This document shows positions 21,122 to 31,635 of a stretch of 64,000 nucleotides of DNA, in pieces; the stretch's first letter is position 1, and each line of letters starts with the position of its first letter. Below the pieces are notes generated by a model, which was not told the origin of the DNA, made no database searches, and worked only from the letters and a program-made list of their open reading frames with translations. The translations under genes were made by a program, and so were the position numbers. Origin of the DNA: Ganoderma boninense (taxonomy: Eukaryota > Basidiomycota > Agaricomycetes > Polyporales > Polyporaceae); contig CM035304.1 in NCBI GenBank assembly GCA_002900995.3, positions 5,720,134-5,784,133 of the forward strand, read 5' to 3'.

Positions 21122-23761
21122 ATGCGTCTTCTAGATACCCAGACTGGTCGCTTCGTTGAGAAGGATCCAGACGAGACGGAATATGCCATCTTGTCGCATA
21201 CGTGGGATAACGTGAAGGGCGAGCAGACGTACAAGCAGCTGAAGAAGATCCAGCAACGCTATGAAAGCCAAACCCCCCTCTCCCAGAGCCATCTCCATGA
21301 GTCGTCAAATCCTGATCGCTCTGCTCCGCCTGCTACGAGCCACCATCGAGACGAACCGAGACGATCCCGGCCATCGATCCTCAGGCTCCCAGGGTCACGA
21401 CTCTCGCTTAGGTCGTCTGCGATGGCATCTGTGCGTCAACTGTCGATCATAAAGCCGGCAGCACCAACACAAAGTCTCGTACCCCGTTTGTTCAAGAAGA
21501 CGTTCAGACACCTCCGAAAGGCCCTAAAGAAGGACAACACTCGAGCATCCCGGTACTCCCTGAGCAACCCCGGCAGTACCTCTCACTCCAGTACATCCCC
21601 CACCTTGTCTTTCTCTGACGTCCAGTTCTTCCTCGCAATTGTCCTTCCGCCACTGTGGCAGTTTATCCTATCGATGTACAACAGTCTCCGCGCCAAGCTC
21701 CATTCATTTATGTCCCGTTTTACTTTCGCTCAGGCCGGGGTCCACGATTCTTTCGTAGTGCCCTCCCCACTGTTACACAGTCACTCTCTCCCGGGTCCAA
21801 TCGACACGTCGGTAGAAGGCCAACCGCCGGCATCATCCCCTTCTCCCATGTCCATATGGGATGACCCCGAGCTCTCGCCCAAGATCCGGGACGCCTGCGC
21901 GGCGGCGCGAGCAAACGGCTTCCAGTACATCTGGATCGATTCGTGCTGTATCGACAAGTCAAGCAGCTCCGAGCTTTCCGAGGTCATCAACTCCATGTAT
22001 TCCTGGTATGCACGGGCCACTGTCTGCTACGCCTACCTCGCCGACGTCCCCGCTGACGGAGACCATCGGAAGGATCGCTCCCGCTTTCGTGAAAGCCGGT
22101 GGTTCTTGCGCGGTTGGACGCTCCAGGAGCTTATCGCGCCCTTGCATGTCGAGTTCCTGGCCGAGGACTGGACGGCGATTGGGTCGAAACACGCTCTCGT
22201 CGACCTCATCCAGGGCGTCACCAAGATCGAGTACAAGGCGCTCTTGCACCTCGAGCCACTCGACAAGTTCAGCGTTGCCCAACGGCTCTCGTGGGCCGCT
22301 AAGCGCAAGACGACGAGGGCCGAGGACAAGGCATACTCGCTGCTGGGCATATTTGACATTAACATGCCCACCCTATATGGCGAGGGTGAGCGCGCTTTCC
22401 GACGGCTCCAAGAGGAGATCATGCGACGCATCCCGGACCAGAGCCTCTTCACGTGGGTCCGTGTCTCGGCGGGCTCTCATCTCCTCCCCGAATTCGACAC
22501 TATCGCGTTTGTGCAAGAGTCGCATAGCATGCAATGCATCCCATACCCCGAGTCTCAATCCCTCCTAGCCATGGACCCTCGGGATTTCGAGAACAGCGGG
22601 GCTATCAGTGCGGTCCAGCATGACTCTCCTGCCCAAACCTCACAATTGAAGCCATCCCGCCACCACGAACTCGAGTACACATCCTCCCCGTACGGAATTC
22701 GCACCACGTTCCGCATGATTCCCCTTTCGCAGTATTTCCCCTCAAGCTCGATCCAGTCGGAATCGCTGGATAAGGAGTCGTTCCTGGCCATTCTCGAATG
22801 CGAACATACGGGCCACCCTGGCCATCTCTTGGGCCGTGTCTGCTACATCTCGCCCTCTGCCATGGGCGTCGACTTCATCTACCCCGGGTATCTGCTCAAC
22901 TCCTCCGAGTCGTCGTTGCGAGGGCGCGGCCCCACCGGCGTGCCGCAGCTTCACTTCCTCCCGCTGTCCGCGGAGGCCGTCGAGCGCTGCCGCCCACACA
23001 CGCAGCTCAAGACCGTCCACATATCCCACCCCGGCCACGCCTCCGTCTACTCGGGCTATCCCGCCGCGCGCTACACGCCGCACAAGACGATCGAGCTGGT
23101 GCTGCTGGAGGATACCGCGGACGCCCTCCGTGCGCGCGGGTACGCGGCTGATCTTCGTGCGGACTCGGCGCCGACTCCCGTCCTCCCCGCAGCGAGGAGT
23201 ACGAAGGGCACCCACCAGCTCACGCTCTCTGGCCGCGGACACACCATCTCCGTCGAGTTCCGGCACTCCCTGTGGGACGGCGGCGAACGGTTCACGATCG
23301 ACGCCGTGGTGAAGGCCTCACGCTCCGAGTCGGGACCCACTCTCGTCGACGGCACGGCGCGGACCCGCCCGTGGTGCTTCCGTGGTGCATGCTCGCGATC
23401 GGATGCGGGAGGTACGAGTGACACTGTATCTTGGAGCCATGCAAGCCCGTGGTCTGGTCTCGGGCATAAACGAGTCGTGGTCAGTCCCGCTCACGCTGGA
23501 GGCCGGAGCGTCACTGTGGACCTCGGCCTCGACTTCGCAGGCTTGGGGGTGTATTTCCTCCGCGTCGATGTCCTTGCTGATGTGCTGGCCGAACCCGCTC
23601 CGCCGACCTCGCGGGAGAATCTGCTCCGGGGAACAGAGCATCGGGTATCTGGCATTGAGGCTGTCGTGGACGAGCCAGGCAATAATGGGGATGGAGGGAG
23701 AGGAATCCGATCCTCCTGGAGACAGCTCGCATTCCGGCGACTAGGTCGCCGTGAAGGATGA
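21122..23761 (+). CDS. HET-domain protein (HET-C) with hydrophobic insert
   Basis: 879 aa, the longest and most complete HET copy, without introns. MRLLDTQTGRFVEKD starts the protein; YAILSHTW is at 21-28, WIDSCCIDKSS at 271-281, RGWTLQELIAP at 330-340, DQSLFTW ends the core. The linker between the first motif and the core is about 200 residues, roughly twice that of HET-A, and includes basic stretches (RLFKKTFRHLRKALKK, 122-137) and a hydrophobic segment at about 167-186 (VQFFLAIVLPPLWQFILSMY) that could be a membrane or amphipathic helix. The C-terminal half matches the other copies: YGIRTTFRMIPL, CEHTGHPGHLLGRVCYISPS, LKTVHISHPG, DTVSWSH, LDFAGLGVYFLRVDVL, ending SSWRQLAFRRLGRREG like HET-B. 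No NACHT/WD40 part. Membrane association is inference. Confidence 0.93.
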   Translation: MRLLDTQTGRFVEKDPDETEYAILSHTWDNVKGEQTYKQLKKIQQRYESQTPLSQSHLHESSNPDRSAPPATSHHRDEPRRSRPSILRLPGSRLSLRSSAMASVRQLSIIKPAAPTQSLVPRLFKKTFRHLRKALKKDNTRASRYSLSNPGSTSHSSTSPTLSFSDVQFFLAIVLPPLWQFILSMYNSLRAKLHSFMSRFTFAQAGVHDSFVVPSPLLHSHSLPGPIDTSVEGQPPASSPSPMSIWDDPELSPKIRDACAAARANGFQYIWIDSCCIDKSSSSELSEVINSMYSWYARATVCYAYLADVPADGDHRKDRSRFRESRWFLRGWTLQELIAPLHVEFLAEDWTAIGSKHALVDLIQGVTKIEYKALLHLEPLDKFSVAQRLSWAAKRKTTRAEDKAYSLLGIFDINMPTLYGEGERAFRRLQEEIMRRIPDQSLFTWVRVSAGSHLLPEFDTIAFVQESHSMQCIPYPESQSLLAMDPRDFENSGAISAVQHDSPAQTSQLKPSRHHELEYTSSPYGIRTTFRMIPLSQYFPSSSIQSESLDKESFLAILECEHTGHPGHLLGRVCYISPSAMGVDFIYPGYLLNSSESSLRGRGPTGVPQLHFLPLSAEAVERCRPHTQLKTVHISHPGHASVYSGYPAARYTPHKTIELVLLEDTADALRARGYAADLRADSAPTPVLPAARSTKGTHQLTLSGRGHTISVEFRHSLWDGGERFTIDAVVKASRSESGPTLVDGTARTRPWCFRGACSRSDAGGTSDTVSWSHASPWSGLGHKRVVVSPAHAGGRSVTVDLGLDFAGLGVYFLRVDVLADVLAEPAPPTSRENLLRGTEHRVSGIEAVVDEPGNNGDGGRGIRSSWRQLAFRRLGRREG

Positions 23762-24983
23762 CAGGCTCTGTTGAGGCGAATGATTGGGGGAGTGGTTAGA
23801 CCATGGACCACCATCGTTCGGTGTTCCGAGTCCAAGTTCGCAGTGCGTCTTCGAACTTTCGACATTGGGTCGGCCCGAGTGGTCCGGCGCGTTTGGTTGT
23901 TTGGCGCGGAAGCTGTTTGTCTTTGTTTGCCTTGGGGAGCAAGACCTGGAAACCTCGCCACGCTCTTTCCTCTCCCTCGTCCATGTCATGCAATCTTGTC
24001 CGTCTTTTGTTGGTGTCTTTCCGGAACGATTTACCATGATTATTGCGCATTCCACAAGACAAGTCGGTTGTGCCATTTTCTGAGTACCGCGCCGGCTCTT
24101 TCGCTTCGAAGGGATTAAGTAATGTGCACCGGCACAGAAGACGGGATGACAATGTAAATCAGGTGAGTAAATATTATCTGGCTTCTACATGTTGCTGTTG
24201 CCGAAGCCAAGCTGATTGTCCGTTTCGCAGGACCTTGAAGCTCAGCTGTGTCTCTGGGTGGGCCTGGATCCCATGTATTCGCAATCCTTCGCCTCGTACT
24301 CAATCTCTCAGACCGGCACTGCCGCACCGATAAGTGGTCATTAGGGAATACGAGTGCGACTTTGAAGGTAGCGGTGTGCATCGATTGCATGATGAATCCG
24401 AGGTATGTACGCCGCCGTCAAATATCGCGTTTCAGCCAGGTTGGAGCATGCAGCGAACAGTGGGGAGGTGTGATTGACTCCAGCGAGTTTGGTTAATATA
24501 TTTCCGCCCCGCGTCGGAAGGGTTAGGCCGCGCCTCGAGAAACTCCGCCCTGAGCACAGAAGGTGTCCTGCATTGGTGCGTTCATCTTTAAGTACTGCTT
24601 GTTTCCGCTTCAATAATTGATGTCATTTTCGCAGAATAAAATGGTTCGTTCCTGAATGCGGATACCCAGGACTACCGCGAATAAACAGTGCTCACCAGCT
24701 CTTTGCTCTGCTGGCGACAGCTCGGTCGGAACTACGTCAGCGCCCACTAGCCACTCATGCTTCTGTTCAGACGTCAAATTCAAATTCGGATCACGTCGGT
24801 GTGTGGAAGCCAAGTCCTTCTGAGCTTTCTACTGAGGCAGCCTAAGTACTTCACTCAGCACTAGGGATGAGTTGCGAAGTGAGCCGCATTCTCGGTTGAA
24901 CTGCATATAATCTCCATGCTGTCCGGAGGGTTGCAATCCAGCTCTGATCCTCCATCCCTTCTCGCCGCTCGTCAGCACCCTCG
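23762..24983. other. Spacer between HET-C and aspartic protease AP1
   Basis: No gene recognised. Around 24255-24295 a string (CTGGGTGGGCCTGGAT) resembles 27323-27338 upstream of AP2 (CTGGGTGGACCTGGAT), suggesting the AP upstream regions are also related. TATAA at 24906-24910 is the AP1 promoter element. Confidence 0.5.
24906..24910 (+). promoter_or_regulatory. TATA box of AP1
   Basis: TATAA lies 78 bases before the AP1 ATG. AP2 and AP3 have the same element at a similar distance. Confidence 0.55.
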
Positions 24984-26503
24984 ATGACTCGCCTATTCGC
25001 GCTCCTCGCCCTCACCAGTGCAGCGGTCACCGTGTCGGCCCATCCGCTGTTTGTTCACGACTCGCCCGTGACGATGCCCATCGCACGCCGCTTCAATTTG
25101 ACCGGCGCGGCCAACGTCGTCAAGGCGGACCAGGCGCGTGCGAAGGTGCTCAAGGCCCGCTCGCAGGCATCCAATGTCGCTCCCGTTGACACCCTCGTGG
25201 GCAGGATGTTCCCGGAGCACAACGTCCCCGCGACCAATCAAGTTGTGATCTACACGGCGAGCGTTGGCGTGGGCTCGCCCCCGACGAGCTACGAGCTGCT
25301 CGTCGACACCGGGTCGGCGAATACCTGGGTCGGCGCGAACCAGCCGTACGTCAAGACGAGCAGCAGCGTCGACACCGGCGCCGGAGTGGTGGGTCTCCTG
25401 GCGAGCAACTGTGTAAATATGACTAACGTCAGTGCGACCGTGTTCCAGGACGTCTACTACGGATCTGGCTACTTCTCCGGCGAGGAGTACACCGACACGG
25501 TCACCATCGGGGACCTCGTAATAAAGAACCAGAGCATCGGAGTGGCCAACGTCGTGGCCGGCTTCAACGGCCTCCAGTTCGACGGGATCCTCGGCATCGG
25601 CCCCGTCGGTCTGACGCAGGACACAACCTCCGCTGGGGGCGAGGTTCCGACGGTCGTTGACAGTGCGTTCGCGCAGGGCTTGATCGACGCCAAGGTCGTC
25701 GGCGTTTCGTTCGAACCCACCACGCAGGACTCGGTCACGAACGGCGAGCTCACTTTTGGGGGCGTCGACCACAGAAAGTTTTTTGGCCAGATTCAATACG
25801 TGTACGTTCCACGGGTGCAGGACTCAATCTGCTGGACTGATGGTGTGACGCATACATCGCAGCCCGATCACCTCGACGAGACCAGCGTCGGACTATGTTG
25901 GGATTGACCAATCGATTACCTACGGTTTCTCGAAGACCACCATCCTCCCCCTCACAGCTGGCATCACCGACACCGGAACTACTCTTGTGCTCCTTGCCTC
26001 TGGTCAGTCCATCCTGCTATCAGCACAATGCACGCGTTTTGATCGGAAGATGGATTGAATACTGGCAGACGCCTTTGCTGTATACCAGAACGCTACCGGG
26101 GGCGTCCTCGACAGCAACACCGGCCTGCTCAAAATTACTGCAGAACAGTTCGCGAAACTCGAGAGCCTATTCTTCCACATCGGCGATGCGACGTACGAGT
26201 TCACGCCGAACGCGCAGATCTGGCCTCGCGCCGTACGTCTCCCCGTCTGGCTGCAAACATTCATATAGAGCGCTAACCGCCATTGAACGTTTGAACTTCC
26301 ACACCACCTAGCTGAATGCCGCGATTGGCGGCGACGCAGACAGCATCTACCTCGTCACGGCGGATCTCAACTCACCTTCGGGCGAGGGCTTCGACTTCGT
26401 CGACGGCTACACGTTCCTCGAGCGGTTCTACTACGTGTATGACTCCGCCCATGCCTCCGTCGGCTTTGCGAAGACGCCTTTTACCTACGCCAGAACCAAC
26501 TGA
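24984..26503 (+). CDS. Secreted pepsin-like aspartic protease AP1 (family A1)
   Basis: Extracellular acid endopeptidase of the polyporopepsin type. Five exons: 24984..25388, 25449..25801, 25863..26002, 26069..26232, 26312..26503; 417 aa. Residues 1-19 form a signal peptide (MTRLFALLALTSAAVTVSA); a basic propeptide follows to about 85. The first catalytic Asp is Asp108 in VDTGSANTW, where the usual DTG(S/T)S has Ala as fifth residue; the second is in ITDTGTT at about 288. The flap region holds YYGSGYFSGEEYTDTVTIG. No disulfide Cys pairs are evident in the mature enzyme. Intron 1 (60 nt) has no stop and is a multiple of three, so the frame reads through it (GLLASNCVNMTN would be an insertion); comparison with AP2/AP3 shows it is an intron. 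It lies in tandem with AP2, with the same five-exon structure. Confidence 0.95.
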
Positions 26504-28582
26504 ACAAATTGTCTCGAACGCTTGTCACGTAGCTTGACCTAGCTACTAGTTGTTATTGGCTGCGGCATAAGTATCTTGCGGTCCCCAAGCTGAACATGTA
26601 CATGTATTCGCGCACGTTGGTGCGCGTTTGGTCGACGCGTCGTACCTCCAGCAGTTGGACGCATGAGCTCGAAACGTCAATGCTAACTCAACATTGAACA
26701 GTCCATGTTCGGCCGCTCTTTTTCCACCAAAATGATGGTGGTTTGCATGGAAGTACCTACCTAGGACGACGATCCAGGATTGCATACCCTTTGTTGGGGC
26801 CGCCGATCTCTCTGCAAGAGCATCGCACAGATAGTGGATTTTTGAACCGTCGGGGCCGTCGCCATCCATTGGTCGGTCCGTCGGAGAGGCCTTGTTGGCG
26901 GTCCGGCCTCTCCCGGAACTAGCTCGCTTATATCAGCTTTTGTTGAGGAAGCCGTGCCCTGCATATCTTTGCTCTCCGTCCACCTTTTTACCGCTCTGTC
27001 GTCGATTTCGTGAGTTCTCGTTTGCCTTCCTGCGCAATGGTCCGCTTCCACATTCGGCACGATACGAGGGCGACAATCCCCGTGAACCAAGATGCATCGG
27101 TCCGCGTGGATGACACTCTCACTGCCGTTCTTGCGCCCTGAGAGAAGTGCCAAGTCTGCGGCCAGTGTGGAGTTCTTCGCTATCTGGCCTCAGCGCTGAC
27201 ATGGAGAGAAGCGCAACGGTGGGGAACGGGGGTGAGTGATCATCTGTTCTTCTCCATGCATGTTGTGGAAGACTTGGCAATGACGTGCGACTCATGTCCT
27301 GCCTCGCAAGGCGCTGCGATCCTGGGTGGACCTGGATTCGCGTCTTCGCAATTGAGTTGCATCAGGTGAGCATGTGCGCTATTGTTTGTCGTCGCAAGAT
27401 GCGTAACGCATCCAGGAACGCAGGAGTGTCTGGTGCACCAGTGCCGGTGCTAGTATCCTCATGCACTCGTGTATGGACGGCAGACGGCAGACGGCAAACG
27501 GCAGCGGTGGAAAAAGAAGCCAGATAGGCAACCCCAGCCGAATCCAGGTGCAAAGATGTTAGTGTTTCCATGCCGTGCCTCTTGGGCTTTGGCCGACGGG
27601 GAAGTTGAGGCACACGACCCCCGCTCAGGTTGCCGTTGGTCGGGGGGTTAAGATATACTTAAGGAGTAAGAGAAGGACGCCCAAGGGGTGTTCGACGCCG
27701 TAACAGGTCGAAACGCGATGTAGGGATCACGTCCTAGTGGCCTTATCTTTGCGCCTGGACTTCTGATGCATGTTTTCAAGAGAACGCGAGCCAGTGCCCT
27801 CGCCATCATGGTCTCGTGCCCGGTCTCCTTCGCACGACACCAGTTCGACAGCATCTGTTAGGGAGAGCGACGGAGGGTTGCGAGCCTCTGCGTGGGTGGA
27901 TGACAGGATGGACGTCACCGACGAGCGTGGCCCTGTCAAGCGTGGCTTTTGGGTCGGTTCTTACTTTGCTGGGGACAGCCAAGCGGGACCCGCGGGAGCG
28001 ATCAAGTTGGCCGCGCCTGGAAGCTATCCCTCGTCGTCGAAGTCTCGCGTCGAACATCCCCTGGATGGTGGGAGTTGCGCGGATTTGATATGGACGAAGC
28101 AAATAGTATGCTCACTCTTGGTATCCACACAGTAATCCTCCTCAATTTCGACTCCTCGTTTCGGCGCCCACTTCTCTAACCTGTCGTTATCCAGAAATTG
28201 TCAACTGGGAGGACGGAGGGTGAGTATACTTGCTGGTCTTCCAGGAACGTCACACAGATATCTTCCACCAACTCCTTCCATGCTGGCACGACCTTCGCTA
28301 GGGATCACTCCAGGGCGCAACGGCCAATGTGCTGCTGTTCGTGTTCTGGCTCGGATCACCTCGGCGGAATCTATGTTCTTCTGAGCTTCTCGCGATTAGG
28401 GTCCCTCAGCCTCTCTATCCGGAACTAGGTGCTTGTACGCGGAGATGACGCACGGTTGCGAACATCCATATCCTAGACGGCATATAAGGGCGACATATCG
28501 ACGTGTAGTCTGCAAGGATCGAGCTCTGCTCTCGTCCTCTCCCCCTCCCCTCTTCGTCCAGCCCTGCACACTGGGACCCCCA
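26504..28582. other. Spacer between AP1 and AP2
   Basis: No gene supported in about 2.1 kb. Short open frames (26761-27153 -, 27770-28135 +) have no domain and no splice logic. A short tandem repeat of ACGGCAG/ACGGCAA units lies at 27477-27504. TATAA at 28483-28487 belongs to AP2. Confidence 0.5.
28483..28487 (+). promoter_or_regulatory. TATA box of AP2
   Basis: TATAA, in CATATAAGGG, 100 bases before the AP2 ATG. Confidence 0.55.
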
Positions 28583-30119
28583 ATGGCTCGCCTCTCAGCC
28601 CTCCTCGCTATCGCCTGTGCAGCGGTATCAATCTCTGCCAAGCCGATCGTCGTCCGCGATTCGCCCGTGACGCTTCCCATCGCACGCCGCTTCAACGTCA
28701 CGGGCGCCGCGAACGTCCTGAAGGCCGACCAGGCGCGTGCCAAGGTCCTGAAGGCACGCTCGCAGGCATCCAAGGAGTCCCCCGCGTCCTTTGCGGCGGC
28801 GAGCAAGCTCTTTGCGAGGGACGTCGACGTCGCCGTGACCAACGGCGCGGTGATCTACACGGCGAGCGTCGGCGTCGGCACGCCCCCGACGAGCTACGAC
28901 CTCATCATCGACACCGGGTCGTCGAACACGTGGGTCGGCGCGGGTAAGGCGTACGTCGAGACGAGTAGTAGCGTCGACACCGGCGACGAGGCGGTGAGTC
29001 CGAATCCCGATCCCCCGCCTGCATATCGCAGGCTTATCTCCGGTGGGAGCGTCGCTCGCTCACGTGTGCTGGGTTCCAGGAAGTCATCTACGGCTCGGGC
29101 CTGTTCTTCGGAGAGGAGTTCATAGATACGGTCACCATCGGGGACCTCGTCATCGAGAACCAGGGCGTCGGAGTGGCCGAGATCGCGTTTGGGTTCGACG
29201 GCGTCGACGGCATCCTCGGGATCGGGCCTGTCGACCTGACGGAGGGCACGACCTCGTCCGGGGGCCAGATCCCGACCGTGCTGGACACCGCCTTTGCGGC
29301 GGGCTCGATCGACGCGAACCTCATTGGGGTGTCGTTTGAGCCCACGACAGAGCTGTCGGTCACTAACGGCGAGCTGACGTTCGGCGGCGTCGACGACAGC
29401 AAGTTTGTGGGTGACATCGCATATGTGTGAGTCCCAGCATGTGCATGAGCCGCGCTTGAACCTCGTCTTACTGACGAAACTCGTGTAGCCCCATCACGTC
29501 CACGAGCCCCGCATCGGACTACGTCGGTATCGACCAGTCGATCACCTACGGCTCTGCGGGCACCACCATCCTCGCTTCCACGGCCGGCATTACCGACACC
29601 GGCACCACCCTCGTCCTCCTTGCCTCCGGTCCGTCTCCCCGCTCGCTTCTCCTTAGCCTTTACTGACGACAGCATCGTTGGAAACTTTGGGAACAGACGC
29701 GATTGCCACATACCAGCAGGTCACGGGCGCCGTCGAGGACAACAACACGGGCCTGCTGAAGCTCACCGCGGACCAGTTCGCGAACCTCGAGAGCCTCTTC
29801 TTCCACATCGGCGACGCCACCTACGAGTTCACGCCCAACGCACAGATCTGGCCGCGCGCTGTACGTCTTCTTTCCTGTTGCCTTTAAGCTGTTATTCCGC
29901 CGCTTGCTAAATCGCCCGGTCGTACAGCTCAACACTGCGATCGGGGGCGATGCGGACGGCATCTACCTCATCACGGCCGACCTCGGCTCGCCCTCGGGCG
30001 AGGGCCTCGACTTCATCGACGGCTACACGTTCCTGGAGCGGTTCTACTACGTCTTCGACGTCGCGAACGCCCAGGTCGGCTTCGCGACGACGTCCTTCAC
30101 GGACGCCACCACCAACTGA
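28583..30119 (+). CDS. Secreted pepsin-like aspartic protease AP2 (family A1)
   Basis: Paralogue of AP1 and AP3, same enzyme class. Exons: 28583..28993, 29080..29426, 29489..29628, 29697..29860, 29928..30119; 417 aa. Signal peptide is about residues 1-19 (MARLSALLAIACAAVSISA). The propeptide includes SPVTLPIARRFNVTGAANVL. Catalytic motifs are IDTGSSNTW (canonical) and ITDTGTT. The flap region is IYGSGLFFGEEFIDTVTIG. The C-terminus is VDGYTF-like (IDGYTFLERFYYVFD). Exons 3-5 have exactly the same lengths as in AP1 and AP3 (140, 164, 192 nt), showing recent common origin. In tandem after AP1, 2.1 kb apart. The start is fixed by alignment of the signal peptides; the frame is open further upstream but that is 5' UTR. 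Confidence 0.95.
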
Positions 30120-31635
30120 GTGGATGAGTGGACTACGGTATCGAACAGCTGTCTTTGTATGTAGGTTAGGAGTAGTGGCCATTACTTAACCGTGGCCGCT
30201 GAGAGGAACTTTTGTATGTACCCGCAAACTGGCGAGCACGTACCGCAGGTGGGCAAAGCTGAATCAATATGCACACCCCGTGCGCCAACCTCAACACCGT
30301 ATTTGTCGCGCTGTTGCCCAAAATCATGGCCAAACGCCTGCGGCGAGAAATATAACATATATTGGTTATCTTCGCTGTCATGCAGGGCTAAAAGTCCTCA
30401 GTCTTGGCTGCTGAGGTCAGTCAAACACGCGTCGCAGGACCGGTACAAGGTTGGGGATATCTGGTGGCTCTCTGCTACTGCTTATTTTATGCTACCTCCG
30501 GACATGCGCTTGTCGGGGCGACGTAGTAAATGGCCCAATTTATGGCCTCCTGACGAGGACACTGTTTTCAGTCTGTATTCTTGTCCTAATCATTATCCTT
30601 GCACTGGGGGAGGGGGGGGCGAGTTAAGACGGGTGGGTACGAGACAAAAGAATATGAGCCTTCATGATGACGTGCCGGAACACTAGCCGCCCGTCTCCTG
30701 CTGCCCGGCATTTCCCGCTCCCGGAAGCCAGTACAGTCTACCCTTCAAGTTTTCTACTTACTAGCACTCTCCAGCTTGTTCCTTATTCTCTCATGAAATA
30801 CGCTATTCGCACTGATATCCCTGAGGAGGTCCGCGGCAGGATGTTGGATCGGTGCTGAAGGACTACGGGATGCGGTGGGACAGCCATCCTCGTCGATCGC
30901 GAACTATAGTGCTTCGGCCTTCCAGGAGACATTGATAGCAGAGAGAAGGAGAAGGGACAGGCCACAATTGTTAGGGTACGTCTTCTTCGGGAATATCTAG
31001 TTCTCGACGGGCGTCCGGACAATCACGAAGCTGGATGGTGGACGCACCGGAGGTAGCAAGGTATGGTTCAACGCCACCCACTACATCCTATGTGTTAATA
31101 TGCCGCGCTCGACTCCTCAAGCTCCTCACCAGGGACCCAGAACAGACCACCCCCAAGCCCGGTTGTTCGCTGCGGACCTTGGCTTCCACGCGCGACGCAT
31201 ACACCCTGCCCCCTCTCCGTACTCCTTGAGCCGGTACTGTCAAGGCATTGAAAATGATGGGGCCAGGTGCCCGCCAGGAGCTTTGACACGCAATAGTACT
31301 TAGGGGTAGAATCACGCGGACCTTGTCCTAGTTACGCGTTATGCACCTTGGGGGAGGTGCGTTCGTGCATATATGCGTGGATACTTCATGCTGACAGGAG
31401 GATTGATTGAAGAGCCTGTGCAATGCATTGACCTGATAGGAACAATAACCACCCTTTAAAGTTGTGCATACGAGGCGGTTATTCGCGAGTCCTCAGGTGG
31501 AGCGTCGCGGACGACATACATAATGACATCACCTCCCCACTGTCGCCCCCTATACATCCCGGCCTAGCGTTCCTGCGTATAAAGGCCAATCGCAGTACGC
31601 CATGCTCGCATCTCTTCGACCTAAATCTCCTCACC
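30120..31635. other. Spacer between AP2 and HAM1-like gene
   Basis: No gene recognised. A G-rich tract lies at about 30604-30622. TATAAA at 31578-31583 is 58 bases before the HAM1-like start and is a likely promoter element. Confidence 0.5.
31578..31583 (+). promoter_or_regulatory. TATA box of the HAM1-like gene
   Basis: TATAAA, 58 bases upstream of the ATG at 31636. Confidence 0.5.

Noticed and set aside
27477..27504. ACGGCAG tandem units as a CRISPR-like or telomere-like array
   Set aside because: Four short imperfect units without spacers in a eukaryote; a simple microsatellite.
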